A stretch of 64,000 nucleotides of DNA from Proales similis (GCA_019059635.1 JAGVRJ010000013.1:682001-746000); one strand, 5' to 3'; positions 1 to 11,988 are shown, counted from the stretch's first letter. Notes: generated by a model not told the origin, from the sequence alone. A program made the numbers and translations.

Positions 1-1063
1 AGAGAGAGCAGGAGGGCAAGGGAGGAGAGTTTAAGCGCGGGCAAATCGGACAGTCATTGCTGAATATGCAGATCGTCCGCTCTAGGTGGACAAGAATCGT
101 TTGTGCAAACTGACCACGATGAAATTGTTGTTGTTTTCGTTTTGGATTGAGCGCCAATATTTTCACTGGCGTTCCAATCATTGCACTTAGCCCGCGCTAT
201 TCGACACTAAAAACAACACGATTGACTAAAAATCTCCAGCCCCAGCACAAAAGAGCTCAAGTGCTTTGCTTGCTCGAAGCCTGCTCCTCTTCAGGTCTTC
301 AATGTTTGCTTGTGCCTCGCGTTTCTCCCGCGTTCTGAATGCGAACAAAATCGCCTGCTATTCGTTTGCTCGTCCTCCCAATCCGAGCTAAATTCGAACC
401 TTATCAAAACAGAAATCTACTACATGGCCAAAACGAGCCTCACGTGCCGTGTTTTCTCAGCCTGTTCGCACACGCATCCTCGCCCTTTAATTAAGACGCA
501 AACGAAATTTCCAGGTGGACTTGACGAAGATCCCCAAGTGAGCGCAACATGTACATTGTGACGTTCGACGAGCTAACTTAGAATGACACGCTCTCAGTGG
601 CTTAAGTCGGCGGTAAACTGCTTAATTGACTAATTTTGGCCCTTACTCGTCCGCCTTCTTCTTCTTCTTCCTCTCCGCATCGGAGGTGCTCATTCGACTC
701 GTTCGTCATTTGCATAATCAGTCGCCTGCACTGCGGTCGTGACTCAACATACGGTCGAGCAGGATTGATCGCCTGAGTGCCTCTTAAAAAAAAACTTGAT
801 CCTCATCGGATCAGAACGTGCTAAGAATTGAGCACAACGACGACGACGACGACCCAAAGCCCTCAAGGTCTTTTTTTCTCGCATTTCTAAAGCCGGTGAA
901 ATGCTCAAGGATATCGGTCATTTATTTGCGCTTCTGAGAAGAATAAGAAGAACGAGAAGAATAGATTAAGCAAAAAGGCTGCTCGTAAAGCTGCAGGATT
1001 CACAAATTAACAAACGAACGAGATTCAAGGGGTCAAGAATCGCCTGAGAGGCGGCGTACTTGT
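1..1063. other. Gene-free left edge / 3' flank of GPCR gene
   Basis: I see no convincing gene. The stretch has short simple repeats: a GA-rich start, a CTT-rich run near 657-672 and a GAC run near 838-853. TTTATT at 921-926 reads AATAAA on the minus strand and is the likely poly(A) signal of the GPCR gene that ends at 1064. Short open frames at 147-561 have no recognisable domain and lack coding character. Confidence 0.5.
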
Positions 1064-2880
1064 TCAAAATTGGTTCTCTTCATACGATTCGACTATGCTG
1101 CGATCCGTGTCGAGTAGAGAGTTCCGAGGAAATCTGTTCGAGCTAATGAGGGCCAAACCCTGGCATTGAAACGACGAGGTGGACAAACGCTTCGAGTCTC
1201 TAGTCCCGCTCTCGGCCAAGTTGGCGCCGCCGCTGTTCGGATAACAGCACTGTTTCCAGCGAGAAAATATTAACTGAAACTCTTCCCTGAATTTGCCCGG
1301 TCCCAGAACAATGTAAAGAATGAAGTTGATGCTCGAGTTGAGCATGATCAAAAAGTTGGAGACGTCCAGGAGTATTGACAAAGCCGGATGGTTGTGCTCC
1401 ATCTCAAGTCGGGGCTTGAGGACGAAGAGCAGTTTGGAGACTATGCCGGGCAGGTGACACACTGAAAATACGGCCACCACACCGAACAGCAAGAGCGTAA
1501 GAGATTTGCGCTTCTGCGACAAATTAGTCTCTTTGGCTCGAACAAAAGAGCCAAAAGACCTTTTAGACGAGCGGCGCGAGTCAGAGGCTTGAGTGGGCGA
1601 AAAAGAGCGCTCGCTTAAAACTTTGGAGCCGAGTTCAGAGCGGCGCGTTTCTTGTGAGCCGACTGAATTGGGCTCGTTCATGAGTATGACTGGGTTGGCG
1701 CATAGCTTGTACTTTTCGCATCTTTGTCGCGAGCGAACGAACGCCTTTAGCAAGATGCCGTTGAAGATCAAAGTGAACAGGAGAGGCAACGAATAGACTG
1801 CAATCAGGTAGAACCAGAGGTGAAATAACTGGCGATACCATTCGCTTCTGCCCGTCTCGGTCAGAGTGGCGAATATATACGAACGGTTGTGAACGTGAAC
1901 TGTGATCAAACGCTTTTCAAAATATTGCGGAATCATGTAGACCAGCGAAGTGAAGAACAAAAAGAACACAACGAGTCGGGCGCCAGATTTGCTCAGAGAA
2001 GTTAGACGCTCGAAGATGGAGCTTTGCGAAACGCGCCTTTCAGATACTAAGCTGCCGGCCAGAGTCCCATAGTCTTTGCGATCAGTCTCGGGCTTGGACT
2101 CTTTGCTCAACTCACAAAAGCAGCATCGAAGCAGAGGCAGCTCGAATAGAGACCAGCTGTAGAATTTCAGATTATAGACTTTGCTTGTAAAGTTGTTGAC
2201 GAGTTTGACTCCGAAAAAATATCTCCGCTGCTGGCCTGGCGCATTCACTTGAGGTGAAGAGGAAGATGACTTCAAACCAGAGCTGAGCACAGTCCTGCAT
2301 CTGTGTATGGAGAAGGCGCAAATGATCCACACGCTGAGCGCCTGAAGGCTGACCACAATCGGGTGCGTGTAGAATGAGATCAATTGACTTGTTTGGTGAT
2401 ACCAGCTGGGATACCAGTCGAGATATGGAGGAGGCAAGAATTGAATCATGTTGACAATCGCCAAAGCGCAGCTAAGCAGGTCGCACAAAGAAAGCGCTGA
2501 CAAATAGGTGAAAAACGTTGAAATATTGGCGCCTGTAGGGCGGTAAATCAAGTGGCCCTTTTTATTTCGCCTTTTTGAACCTCTCAGCATGATGAACAAG
2601 CAGATGGCGTTTCCTAGATGAAAACAACTTAGAGAAGTGAATAAATAATTCTGATCTCAATGTTGAATTTACCTGCCACTCCAATCAAGCAAATGAGGGA
2701 GCCGAGAACGGCCAAGATGTGGCGAAATGTTTCAACTGGCGAACGACGAAATTCGGAGTAGATTTGATGCTGCAGTAGATCATCGCTCATTTCCAATGCC
2801 GACTTGTTCAAATCAACTGACGAGTCCTGACTGCTAAATAAACCGTCTGAACGGTTCATATTTGTTCCCAATGAGCTCAT
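1064..2880 (-). CDS. Class A (rhodopsin-like) GPCR, FMRFamide-receptor-like
   Basis: Seven-helix receptor, probably for a neuropeptide, at the plasma membrane. I read two exons, 2880..2673 and 2613..1064, joined across a 59-nt GT-AG intron in phase, giving about 585 aa. TM1 carries the GN motif right at the junction (GVAGNAICLF). TM6 has CHLPG. TM7 has NSSINFILY, the form of NPxxY typical of FMRFamide-type receptors, followed by a KFREEF helix-8 start. Oddities: the E/DRY motif at the end of TM3 reads HRC, and the second intracellular loop is about 105 residues long where 15-25 is usual. An acceptor-like TTTTAG lies directly before the ATG, so a 5' UTR intron or a trans-splice site is possible. 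The family is secure. The ligand is not known, and FMRFamide-type is an inference from the TM7 pattern. Confidence 0.85.
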
Positions 2881-3860
2881 TCTAAAATAAATTTGTTAAT
2901 AAAAGCAGAACGATCTACTTCGACAAGATAAACTATTCAATCAATTGTAAAGTATCCGTTCGTCAGAACCTGGCCGGAGCTGAAATCGATAATAGAACAG
3001 CAAATGAAAAGGAGATGGCAGTCATGAATCGAATCATTTTTAGCTGTTCTGAGACCAGGCGGGTGATCGTACGAGCGTTTTATTAATTTTTGCTCAGATT
3101 CTTCTTCGCACGCAATCTCCTCAATTGAATTTTCTTGACACTCATCTTTAATCTTGAGGGGTCTCATTCATATTCAATGGCCTCATGAGTCAGATCTACG
3201 CGCATCGTTCTTCCCCTTTCGCTCCTTCTCACAGGAGATGGCACTCGCTCAATCTGAACGAGCAGCGGTAAGGTCTATTGAGGAGATGCCACTCAGAGGT
3301 CTCAAAATGCCTTAAATTAGCTGCCGCATGTCAATAATGGTTAAAACACATTCCGTCAACGGACGAATTTTCGTCAAGATGCTATTTAACAGTCATTAAT
3401 AACCGATATACCTCATAAATATGAGACAATTTTGCTGCATGTAAATATCGATCGATTGGTTCTGAGCGAAAATAGGCAAATCAAAAGCAAAAATGGCTAC
3501 AAATATATTCGCTCTTCTTCTTCCTCTCTGTGTGTGTTTGAGTAAAAGAGTTCAAAGAACGATGCATGAACTGCATCTGCAACTGATTGCGATTGAGAAG
3601 AAGACGATAGGGGCAGTGATTAACGACGGAATCCAAGACCCATCGATCTCATCCACTCATTTAGACTATTAGGCCCTCTTCGGCTGAGCTCAATCGAACC
3701 GCTAAGAAATTACAGAGGCTTGTTTGAATTTTTACTTTAGGCACTGTTGCGTATAGAGGCCCAAGTGCGAAGAAGGATGAATAAGAGCTAATTGGGTCTG
3801 ATGCTTTATTGAGGAGCGAAAGAGGAACGAGAGCGGCATGATGCGTCTCTACTCAATAGC
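2881..3860. other. Intergenic region upstream of the GPCR gene
   Basis: About 1 kb without a recognisable gene. It should hold the GPCR promoter or 5' UTR exon at the left and the 3' UTR of the fibrinogen-domain gene at the right. TTTATT at 3805-3810 is a minus-strand AATAAA 55 nt after that gene's stop. A 76-codon minus-strand open frame at 3167-2937 shows no domain and I do not call it. Confidence 0.45.
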
Positions 3861-4698
3861 TTATTTGACTAGGAGAGCAGAGTAGACAAGATGCCTGGGT
3901 CCAAATCGGCCGTGCGTCATCAGACATGTAACGCAAGTCGAATGATCAAAGCAGTCTGTGAACCACCAGCCTGCCCTCCAGCCTGCACTGCAGTTTGAAT
4001 TGGCTGCGAGGTCGAAATCGACGTCTATGGTGGAAAATAGAGAATTGTTCAGGCGCAGCAGACTGGAGCCGTCGACCGACATTTCTACTTCGCGCTGAAG
4101 AATAAGCTTGTAATGATAGTACTCGTTGAGCAGCCGGAAGCCCTCGTATCTGAATTGGGTCTGATTCAGAACGAGCATTAGCTCCCGCTCGCGCTGCTCA
4201 GTAATCAAATGAATATTGTCAAGACCTTAGAATCTCATTTGCATTCTTAGAGTTCACAGAAAGCAGCACAAAGCGCAGCTACCTAGGAAATGGTCGGCGT
4301 TCAGAGCACCGAAGCCACGTTTGTAGAATTCGATTCCAACTCTAAAGTCTACTCCGGAGCCATGACTTGTACGTCGCATCAGGGTAGTCCATCCGCCGTT
4401 GCTCATGTCACAGAAAACGTTAAAACGTGACGTGTATCTATCGTTCGGAGTAATTTCGTAAATTCCGTCATTGCGGAATCCGGCCCGAAAATATTCACCG
4501 CAGTCCCTGTAGACTTGTTTAAGGGGTGCAAAAGCGACTTAGAGAGAACAGAGATAAGAAACAGCAAATGAACAGTTGACTACTTTGCGTCGATTCTCTT
4601 TGCTTGTAGACTAGAGCCGCGATTATGACCAATAGAATAGAGTTGCTTATTATCGACAATTTGTAGTCGTTCAGGGAGAATTCTTTTCGCCTCCACAT
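3861..4698 (-). CDS. Fibrinogen-related domain (FReD) protein, possibly type II membrane
   Basis: Three exons, 4698..4584, 4513..4283 and 4225..3861, with introns of 70 and 57 nt, give about 236 aa. Exon 1 encodes a hydrophobic stretch (SNSILLVIIAALVY) that could be a signal anchor. Exons 2 and 3 encode one fibrinogen C-terminal domain. It begins YRDCGEYFRAGF and has the WTTLMRR strand, the YKRGFGAL and LDNIHLIT motifs, and the late NCSAGWRAGWWFTDC block. Such domains bind carbohydrates or proteins in immunity, adhesion and development. The calcium-site region (IDVDFDLAANS) is only partly canonical. The gene lies 485 bp downstream of the three-Ig gene on the same strand. Exon 2 is also in phase with a donor in the last Ig exon, so it may be shared with an Ig-FReD transcript. 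The domain call is firm; the start exon is less certain. Confidence 0.82.
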
Positions 4699-5182
4699 TT
4701 CAAACTTCGAATCGATTTAAATTGAGTGGTACAAGATTTACTTGTTTTTCGGCCAAGCCCCTTTTCGCCACTTGACGATTTGACGACTTTCTGCGAGCTG
4801 CTCATATTTGAAGAAACCCGACGAGCCTACCTCTGGTCCAAGCTTAGAGCTGTTTCCAATTAAATGCTTTCAAGTAATAATTCATAAAAAATGCGCGTAA
4901 TGCTTAAATACAGAGTTTGGCCGATCGGAATCGCTGAGCGTCAAAGCGGAAATCACACACATCATACGAAATAATTAACTTGACATGGAGTCGATTCATT
5001 CGAGCGTTGGTTTAAAACTGCGCACTATTCGAATAATGCGCTTTCAATAAATTTTTATTTTAATTGGAGGCGAGTTCACTCATGTCAAACAGTGCAATCG
5101 GTCCATAATCAATCAGTGTATCAATAATCAGCGTTGAAAAGTCAGCACTAAGCTCAACGAGGGCGGACTCCGGCATCCTTGA
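4699..5182. other. Spacer between Ig gene and FReD gene
   Basis: No coding sequence seen. TTTATT at 5054-5059 is a minus-strand AATAAA for the Ig gene. The rest would be promoter for the FReD gene, or intron if the two genes are spliced together. Confidence 0.4.
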
Positions 5183-6632
5183 TTATCCGGGCTCGTGATC
5201 GATTGTTGGCATTCGGGAGTTTCTAAAGTTGAACATGATCGAGTCAATTTTCGAGCATTTGGCCGAGTTTCGCAGCATTTTACCGTAGAGCTTCACTTGG
5301 CCTTGCGAGGTTTGTTCAGGAAATGCGTCGCTGCTCGCCCGTAGAATGTAAACACCGTAGTCGGCAGCGATCACGTTCACAACCGTAATACGAGCTAAGA
5401 TGCAGTCGATGCAAACTTCCGGCTCCGGAATGGTGGCCTCAAATTTGTATTTGTATTTGGCGGTGATTGGCAGCAGAGCGTCCGGGTTCCGAGGATCCAC
5501 TTGTTTGTACCAGCTTGAGAGCCGATTATAATTAACTGCCGCAGCTGACACAGCCAAACGGCTTCGAGTTCATTACTTTAGTCTTGGCGGCGGGTATCCG
5601 TACACGTAGCATTCCATGTAAGCGTCGACTTCAAAATTTGGCGCCTGCCCCACAGAGTGCTGGCATTCCACTTTTGGCGCAACTGCACTCAGTCGTTTAT
5701 TTTGTAGAAAGCTCACAAGAACTCAAGTGGAGCTAGAGCATTTACATCTCACGTTTAGCTTGATGGTTCTTTCAGCCCCGGAGCCGATCAAGTTGGTTGC
5801 TATGCACTTGTACACACCTCGGTCTTGAATTCGGACATCTCTGATTGTCAGTTGTCCTCCCTTGATCGAAGCATTTGTTAAGATCTAGAAAAACAGCCGC
5901 GAAGTTGAAGAGGAGAAATACATATTGAATGACATTGCCATCTGGTAAAGGCCGTCCATCGGCTCTGAGCCATGCTACTGAAGGCTCCGGATATCCCTGG
6001 GATTTGCAATACAAGCTCACTGCAGAGCCCAACGAAGCCTCTTTATCTTTAGATGAAGACTCGAGGATAACTGGCTCGCCTTGAATCAAATTGATCTTAG
6101 AGCGTGCTATTCCAAATTCTAAATTTCATACGCAAACTTACTGTGAACTTTGAGCGAACGAGTGAGACTGACTTTTCTGTTGCCGATGTCTGATAAGTAG
6201 CAAGTCAGGTTTCCGATATCATCGCGGTCGAGTGGAGCGAATTTCAGCAGCCATCGATTACTGCCGAGCTCATGATAGGCAAACAGACGTGGCCGCGGGT
6301 TGTTGAATTGAAAAACTTGGGTGTCCGTGGCCAAATAGAACTGGCGGCCATCGTTGGCTCGATCGAGACGCCAGCTTACGCTCTTAATGTTTTCAGGAGA
6401 AAGGCCGACCACCTTGCACTCCGCTGTTAACGTTTGTCCCGCTCGGGGAACTTTGGGCTCGAAGAATATGCCGTACGGATATGAAACCTCAAATCTGGGC
6501 ACAATCTCATTCAACACGACGCTAAAGCTCACTGCTCATTTAAGTGACACCGCAATTACTTTAATTCAAAAGCCCCGCCGTTATTTGCCGTTACTTACCG
6601 ACTAGACTGAATAGCTTGGCAGCGAGTTTCAT
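5183..6632 (-). CDS. Secreted three-Ig-domain protein (lachesin/amalgam-like or FREP-like)
   Basis: Six exons fit by phase: 6632..6599, 6531..6142, 6079..5922, 5884..5746, 5682..5577 and 5513..5183, about 385 aa. The start MKLAAKLFSLVVSFSVVL is a signal peptide split by intron 1. Three Ig domains follow. Ig1 runs from GQTLTAECKVVG to DIGNLTCYLSD. Ig2 runs from GSAVSLYCKSQGYPEPSVAW to DRGVYKCIATN. Ig3 has VDAYMECYVYGYPPPRLNWY but ends with DYGVYILRAS, so its second core Cys is missing. No membrane segment or GPI signal is visible after Ig3, and the last 27 or so residues look non-domain. That tail would be removed if a donor at 5284/5283 is used (see findings). Probable role: extracellular adhesion or recognition. 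The exact orthologue is unclear. Confidence 0.8.
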
Positions 6633-7266
6633 GATTTTTCTTGCTTTTGTTCGAGTTTGAGTAATTTGGCTAAAATGAGGCAACGGAGGAGTTTGTTGTA
6701 TTAGGTTGTATCGTATTAGGGGGCCCCATGCTCACTTGAACAAGTTTAGAAGTCGAGAGACTAATGAGAGCGCAACACTGGATGCGGCAACCTTTATTAT
6801 GGAAAAGGCTAATTTCACAACCGGCACAACTTGGTTGGTATTAAATGAAGTTCACGATTGTTATATTACCGAGTTAGCTTAGCCGAGTGGTTACTTCGAT
6901 ATTTCGCGTATGAAAGCCAAAACAGACTCCCTTTCCTGGATTCCAAACTGACCACCGGCGCAGTCTAACTTTTGCTTCTTAGATCAAATCAGGATTGATC
7001 TAAGAGGATACTAAAAGTCATTTGTTGCTCTCTTGATAAACGACTACTCAGACTGGCGATTTTCATTTAAACAAAAGAGCGAAACGAATCGAAATAGCTT
7101 TTTCTGAGGCATTTTTTTTTCTTTGGATGCCTGACTGAACGAACGACGAAAGATTTGAGAAAGGCCAAAATCAGAAATACTTTCACTGGTTCGTCTGCCA
7201 TCTAGAACCTCAGTTAAGAGAGACTTGAAGCGGACGATATTTATTGCGAAGCTAAATGATTTTGGC
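6633..7266. other. Intergenic region with a tRNA-like A box
   Basis: No gene called. TTTATT at 7240-7245 is the minus-strand AATAAA of the TMEM26-like gene that ends at 7267. Near 6880-6960 there is an A-box-like TAGCCGAGTGG and a B-box-like GATTCCAAAC, but acceptor and T stems do not pair, so it is not a working tRNA. Confidence 0.45.
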
Positions 7267-8565
7267 TCATTGAGGACGGACTCGAATACTTTGAACAGAG
7301 TTGTCCTCTCGCAGCTGACTCCTCATCACCGAAACTGCTCGACAGACGTTCAGGCAGCACATGGACAAATTTTTCATGGCAAAAAAGTGCAGAGAGAATT
7401 TAAAGTAAGTTCCGACAATCACCAGGAGCACAACCCGAATGATAAAGTTGGGCAACTCCATAGTCAGAGTCGTGAGGATCAGAGACCATGCTTCAGTGCA
7501 GAAGAATACATCGATGATCCGCATGAATCCTTGTCTCTTCATGTTTTTCCTCTTTTTGGCGCCGATCGGGAAGCTGAACTGAATCAGGTTGAAGCAGTAA
7601 ATCACTTGATGTCAAATCGGATCTGTTTTAGAAAATTGTTCGATTCGGAGCTCGCTAAAACAACAGTACCTTGAAGAGTGATGAAAATCGCCTCGTAGTT
7701 GAGCATTTCAGAGGCCCTCATCGCATCAGAAATGTCGACTATATCAGCGGCAGCGAGTGCAAATGCTAGCGCTTGGGTATATCTCATGCCCGCAGTGAAT
7801 CGCCTTGTAAGGGGCAGGAACAATCTCACCACCACCAAGCTGATGAAATAAATGCTCACAAAAGCTTGAAAAAGGTCGCAAAGTGACAAGTAGAGCTTTT
7901 GACAAAGAGTAAACTGTGGCTTCAATCTTAAGTTGGTTGGCTGGCTTTATTTACCCCCGGACAGATTGAGTTTAAACGAGTAGCGGACGTCGAATAGGAT
8001 GAGCAGGACAAATCGCTGTTGTAGAATTGGTAGTTGATAATTGACAATAAGCAGCTGGTCACGAGGGCCGAGTATGCGGTTATTGACATTGAGAACCTTT
8101 TATGATCTTATGGTTAAGGAAGGCTTGAGTGGGTAAGTGTGGAAGAGAGCTGCCTTACCAAAGGTATTCTTTGCCTTTTCGAATGATGAGAACGACCATT
8201 CCCTCGGCAGTGATCACAAGAATGCAAAAGATCAAGAACAAGAAGAAATAGTTCTGGTAGACGCAGACGGTGAAGGACATGAGTATGGCTGCGATCGAAA
8301 TCATGAGCAGGCGAACCAAAAATGCAAAAAAAATTTTCCAAGTGGCTTTGCAGACCGACAAGACTATTGGCGTAGAAGGGGAATCGAGATCGTAGTCTTC
8401 GTCTTCTGCGCTATCGTCCTCGCTGTTTTGTATGGGCTCTCTGGCAAATCGACGCATTTGCGTTTCATGCGACTCACTGGCTCTGGCTCTTCTGTTTGCC
8501 CGTTCCATTGTTCTTAGTCGTGGCGCTTGACTCTTGATTTTCCTCTGATCGGGAGACGCCGCCAT
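7267..8565 (-). CDS. TMEM26: TMEM26-like multi-pass membrane protein, paralogue 1
   Basis: Four exons: 8565..8159, 8096..7955, about 7919..7670 and 7604..7267, about 378 aa. The acceptor of exon 3 could instead be at 7913. A charged, acidic N-terminus of about 90 residues precedes several hydrophobic helices. Family landmarks in order are a GKEYLWFS block at the exon 1/2 junction, VVVRLFLPLTRR, AAADIVDISDA, and near the end LPNFIIRVVLLV plus FFAMKNL. These match vertebrate TMEM26 motifs (RWLLPIGGGITR, TAADILEF, GPFLVVRLI, FFAAKNF). The biochemical role of TMEM26 is not established; in mouse it is known as a beige-fat surface marker. A second copy lies at 24.9-26.1 kb with introns at matching places. 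Start chosen at the first ATG of a long open exon. Confidence 0.82.
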
Positions 8566-9266
8566 TTTATAGCTCGGCTTTTGAGTAGCAGAAATCGAAT
8601 GATTGATTGAAATTAATTTTAAACTCGAGGGGATTTATTTTCTGATCAAAATTTTTCCTCTCTGTTTCTGTTGAATTCAAACTCGAGCTTCAGGCGAATG
8701 TTGCATGGTTCGATCAGCTAGGCGAATGATTAAGTATTTGCCACCGAGGACGGAAATTGGAGCGACCAAGGCAAAAGAAGAAATGAAAATTTCGAATGCA
8801 GATATCACTCACTGTTGAGCGCCTTATTCCGATTTAATAAATCCCAAAGACGTAAGCAGCGACTTGCACAAACATCAAATAAAAGTTTATTCTCAAACAG
8901 ACATGGCCACTTTGCCTTTCCAGTTTCAATTTGTTGCCAAAACAAACAAATGACGATCGACGACGCCGTGAAAAATATTCTCTGCGCAAACAAGTAAACG
9001 CTTTTTGTTTTGTTTGCCTCGGATTTAAACTGAGAAGTGTCAGCAGCAATCAGGCGGCCATTATCGATGGCAACCTAATCGAATGAGACGAAATGCAGAG
9101 AAACAAAAATAAAATAAAATAAAAATATCGATCAACAAGAGAGCAGGTCATTTTGAGCTTTGCAGAACAAAGATTTGCTCTGCCTAAATTGCAAGAGCAG
9201 TCACATTCGAGGAAAGAGCTATTGACTGATGGCAATAAGAGCGAAAATAGCGAAGTAATCGACTAG
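8566..9266. other. Divergent promoter region, TMEM26-like / UBA2
   Basis: About 700 bp between two genes transcribed away from each other. No coding region or structured RNA is seen. It must hold the start sites of both genes. Confidence 0.5.
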
Positions 9267-11586
9267 ATGGAGCTGGAGAACAAACGATTGCTAGTTGTCG
9301 GAGCCGGTGGAATCGGCTGCGAGCTGCTGAAAAACCTGGTGCTCAGCGGATTCAAGCAAATCGAAGTGGTTAGTTAAGATTAGAGACTCATCGAACGCAG
9401 CAACCGCTTTAACTTTTGAACTGGCGTCTCAGATCGACTTGGACACAATTGAACTCAGCAATCTTAATCGTCAGTTCTTGTTTCAGAAAAAGCATGTAGG
9501 AAAGCCAAAAGCCGAGGTAATTCGCCGTTGGCTTTCTCACTTGGTCCTGTTAGCAGTCATTTGGTAAAAGGTCGCTCGAGAAAGTGTGCTCAAGTTCAAT
9601 CCCGATGCGCAAATAACCGCAATTTACGACAGTGTGACCAAGTAAGAAGCGAGCCAGACGAAATTAGAAACTCGCTCTGTTCAGGGCCCGCATTTGTTTA
9701 AGCTCCAAGTATAACGTTGAATACTTTGGCAAATTTGATCTGGTACTGAACGCGCTGGACAACAAAGCAGCGAGAAGTCATGTGAACCGGTTGTGTCTGG
9801 CCGCAGACAGGCCATTGATTGAGAGTGGAAGCGCCGGCTATCTTGGCCAAGTGACTCTGATTCGCAAAGGCCGCACCGAGTGCTACGACTGCCTGCCAAA
9901 GCCGCCGGCCAAGTCGTTTCCGGGCTGCACTATCCGCAATACTCCGTCCGAGCCGATTCACTGCATTGTCTGGGCCAAGCATTTATTTAACCAGTTGTTC
10001 GGCGCCGAGGATCCAGACGAAGCTGTATCGCCCGATGGCGAAGATCCCGAGAACATGGCCGGTGCTGGCGAGGCGGCCATGAGCAAACAAGACGTGCAGC
10101 GCGTTTCTACCCGTCAATGGGCAAACAGTACGAATTATGATGCGCGTAAACTATTTAACAAGCTATTTAATGACGACGTAAAGTACTTGCTCTCAATGAG
10201 CAAACTGTGGGAAAAGAGACGGCCCCCGACTCCGCTGGACTGGGAGCACTTGCCAGACGAGGCAGCGTCAGAGTCGGACTCTCAAATACCCCAAGCGTAT
10301 CGAAAGTGGTCGCTAAAACAGTGCGCGGCCATATTCACAGACTCGATTGGTCAGCTTCACGAACGACTCAAAGTGGAGCAGAGCGGTATATTGTGCTGGG
10401 ACAAAGACGACGAAGCAGCCATGGACTTTGTGGCGTCAGCGGCCAACCTTCGCTGTCACATATTCGGAATAGCGACGAAGAACAAGTTCGAAATAAAATC
10501 GCTCGCGGGCAATATAATTCCAGCCATAGCCACAACCAATGCGATTGTCGCCGGCCTCATTGTTCTGCAGGCCATCAAGGTATTGCGCAACCAAGAGGGC
10601 CAGTGCAAGACGGTGTTTGTGCGAGATAAGCCGTCCAACAATAAACTGATTGTCGACTCAAATTTGGTCAAACCAAATCCCAAATGTTATGTGTGCGCAG
10701 CGCAGCCAGAAATAAACGTTAAGCTCGACGTGAACAAGTTCACTGTTCGGCAGTTGGAAAGCAAAATACTCAAAGAGTCCATGAACATGGTTCAGCCCGA
10801 TGTGGAGATCGACGACGGCACCGGACGAATAATAATCTCTTCGGAGGAAGGCGAGACTGAAGGTAAAACAAACGTCTAGAACAGTTTGTTGCTGTTGACC
10901 TCCACTAGTCGGATAATCACAGAGAACAACGACAAGACACTGGCGCATTTCGGCCTTGGCCACCTCAGCCGCCTCAAGTGCGATGATTTCTCGCAGAACT
11001 TTGAGCTTCGCATCGTTCTGCACCACAAGTAAGAAAAGAAGAGTGCGAATCGACTGAGCGAGAACATAAGCCGTCTTAACAAACAAGGGAGCATGAGAAA
11101 GACGAAAAGGAGTTTGAGATCGATTCGAGCGGAATGGAACAGTTGGAGCAGGCCACTACATCCAAGCGGGCTGCCGAACTAGAGGCCAGAGCGGAGGAGA
11201 AAAAGCGAAGTTTTGAATCGGCCTTCAAAGAAGACAACTCGTCATCGGACGAGGTAAACAAATCGTCGAACAAGAAAAGACGCTCCGAGGTGGAAGTGGA
11301 AGAGCCCGGCAGCGATTTGTTAGAAGGTTCAAATTCGATAAACGACGCGAGCGATGTGCTCAGCGACGAGGAGGACCGAGGTGCTCTAAACCATCGGCCT
11401 GTTGAGTTGGACGATGTTATAATTGAGGAAGAGTCAGCTCAAAGCAGCGATGTTATCGAGTGCTCAAGTAGCGAAGAAGAGTGTGCTCAAAACGGCAAGT
11501 CAAATGGCACTGTCCACGGAGTTAAGAATAATCTTTCACGCCTGGACGAGCAAGATTCGAACGACTCAGTTACGGTTATCGATTAG
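9267..11586 (+). CDS. UBA2: SUMO-activating enzyme subunit 2 (UBA2/SAE2)
   Basis: Catalytic half of the heterodimeric SUMO E1, which adenylates SUMO and carries it as a thioester before passing it to UBC9; acts mainly in the nucleus. Six exons: 9267..9368, 9433..9516, 9571..9641, 9685..10862, 10923..11028 and 11088..11586, giving 679 aa (human 640). The nucleotide fold has [15 protein letters not shown] at the start and [14 protein letters not shown] after it. The active cysteine lies in [20 protein letters not shown], about residue 167. Zinc-binding pairs are CYDC and CYVC. The UBL domain ends FELRIVLHH. The C-terminal tail is acidic with a KKRRSEV nuclear signal and hydrophobic-acidic SUMO-binding-like patches ([15 protein letters not shown]). 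AATAAA lies at 11695-11700. Confidence 0.96.
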
Positions 11587-11988
11587 ATGCAAAAATTTAA
11601 TTTCTAAATTTCAGCCAATCTCGTAGCTCGAACAGTATATGGTCCTTAAAATTCATCAAATTTGTTTATTCGAGCTTTGTGAATCTAAGCGTTGAATAAA
11701 CGTGTCTGTTTCTTTAATTTTGTTTCTGTTCAGATTGAAATTGCATCCACTGTTCAGTTTTAACTCTCTCTCTCTAGCTTTGGGCAAGAGAACACTTCAA
11801 GCTGTGCGATGCACATGCGCATGTATTATGAAGATGTTAAATTGCAGCCGGCGTGCACGCCGACGAGGTGAAGGCCCACTTCAACTGAGCGCTTGTGCGA
11901 GTGCAGAAACGCGTGTGCAGCATTCGAGCGATCATTAGACAAATTCGTCGTTTGCCTTCTCAGTCTAAATAAGAAAAGATCAGTCAAG
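11587..11988. other. UBA2 3' UTR and eEF1B promoter/5' UTR
   Basis: Holds the UBA2 poly(A) signal at 11695-11700, a TC-rich run near 11767-11776 and the leader of the next gene. A pyrimidine-rich CCTTCTCAG about 20 nt before the eEF1B ATG could be a splice acceptor for a leader intron. Confidence 0.45.

Noticed and set aside
6880-6970. tRNA-like A box (TAGCCGAGTGG) with a B-box-like element
   Set aside because: The acceptor stem and T stem do not pair, no 3' partner for the 5' end exists, and the B box deviates from consensus. At most a decayed tRNA relic.
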